Shown: positions 58,557-58,807 of the stretch, in pieces | Layout: every line of letters begins with the position of its first letter | Position numbering within the stretch: position 1 is the first letter of the stretch | Source of the DNA: Parasulfuritortus sp049322515 | GTDB taxonomy: Bacteria > Pseudomonadota > Gammaproteobacteria > Burkholderiales > Thiobacillaceae | Direction: 5' to 3' | NCBI GenBank assembly: GCA_049322515.1 | Contig: JBMOQW010000023.1 | Span: 1 to 58,807, forward strand | DNA: 58,807 nt | Program-made: the position numbers and the translations under genes | Notes under the pieces: model-generated | Told to the model about the DNA's origin: nothing | What the model saw: the letters and a program-made list of their open reading frames with translations, nothing else | Databases searched by the model: none

Positions 58557-58807
58557 GTGGCCGACGCCAACGCCCCGGAATCCGGCAGCGACCTCCGCCG
58601 CAAGGCGTTCATCAGGCTGGGGGTCGCCGCGCTGGTGACCGTCGTGGCCCTGCTGGGCCTGTGGTGGCTGGATCAGCCCGAAGCGCCCAAGGCCAAGCCC
58701 AGACCGCCGGCGCCCATCGTCACCGCGCCGGCCACGCCAGCGCCCACCGTCCCCGAACCGCCAGAGCCGGAAATCCCGACCGAAGCGGCCCCCGAGGACG
58801 CCCCGGC
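58557..58807 (+). CDS. Single-pass membrane protein, Pro-rich (partial, runs off the window)
   Basis: Only the first 83 codons are visible. GTG 58557 has GGAG 6 bases upstream. A short charged N terminus (ADANAPESGSDLRRKAF) leads to one membrane helix (LGVAALVTVVALLGLWWL), then a long Pro/Ala/Glu-rich segment expected to cross the periplasm. This layout is common for SPOR-domain or DedD-like proteins, but the diagnostic C terminus is outside the window. Divergent from ndk. Confidence 0.6.
   Translation, partial: MADANAPESGSDLRRKAFIRLGVAALVTVVALLGLWWLDQPEAPKAKPRPPAPIVTAPATPAPTVPEPPEPEIPTEAAPEDAP

Overview
This window looks like a chromosomal segment of a GC-rich betaproteobacterium. The main evidence is gene order: ndk-rlmN-pilF-rodZ-ispG-hisS-yfgM-bamB-der-hfq-hflX-hflK-hflC-DUF2065-hisZ-purA on one strand, followed by a tRNA-Leu and rnr-rlmB. 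This is an established betaproteobacterial arrangement. A single-cysteine TusE/DsrC-type protein and type IV pilus biogenesis (pilF) fit a free-living member of the class, possibly a sulfur-metabolising lineage, but I cannot name a genus from the sequence alone.

Layout. 1-4.4 kb holds the tail of an upstream gene, a UvrD-like helicase with a NERD-like N terminus, a secreted hypothetical protein, an MFS (UMF1-type) transporter, a small hypothetical protein and a tusE-like gene. 4.6-12.9 kb is mostly plus strand: metG, a stand-alone cyclic-nucleotide-binding domain, a SlyD-like/methyltransferase fusion, acylphosphatase, map and glnD, with a minus-strand SprA-like protein at 8.9-9.4 kb. From 12.9 to 38.4 kb every gene is on the minus strand and the theme is the flagellum. 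In transcription order it runs: a TPR protein, a flagellin behind a sigma-28 promoter, a small coiled protein, a second flagellin behind a sigma-54 promoter, flbT, flaF, then rfbF-rfbG-rfbH-epimerase-reductase (a CDP-3,6-dideoxyhexose pathway). After these come a GT2, three radical SAM proteins, a methyltransferase, a GT4, an FkbM methyltransferase, a five-domain 1624-residue glycosyltransferase, a DUF2802 protein, fliK and an flhB-like gene. 38.4-42.7 kb is rnr-rlmB-hpt-mtnP. 42.8-58.8 kb is the housekeeping run named above, ending in a divergent truncated membrane protein.

How it works together. The flagellin genes carry two different flagellar promoter classes and hairpin-bearing leaders, next to flbT and flaF, whose Caulobacter homologues act on flagellin mRNA. 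The sugar genes directly downstream can supply CDP-glucose, its 4-keto-6-deoxy and 3,6-dideoxy derivatives, and, through a 5-epimerase-like protein plus a reductase, probably CDP-ascarylose or a relative. The E3 reductase that normally partners RfbH is not in the window. Three radical SAM enzymes, two or three methyltransferases and at least seven glycosyltransferase domains would then build a decorated glycan. Flagellin is the obvious acceptor by position, although an O-antigen cannot be excluded. This 20-34 kb locus is the best candidate for an undescribed system.

A second unexpected signal lies in three within-operon spacers (rlmN/ndk, der/bamB, hisS/ispG). Each holds four copies of a 7-base word, a short centre, then four copies of its complement. 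Two spacers use GCGTGAC/GTCACGC at 13-14-base steps and one uses GGGAAAC/NTTTCCC at exact 7-base steps.
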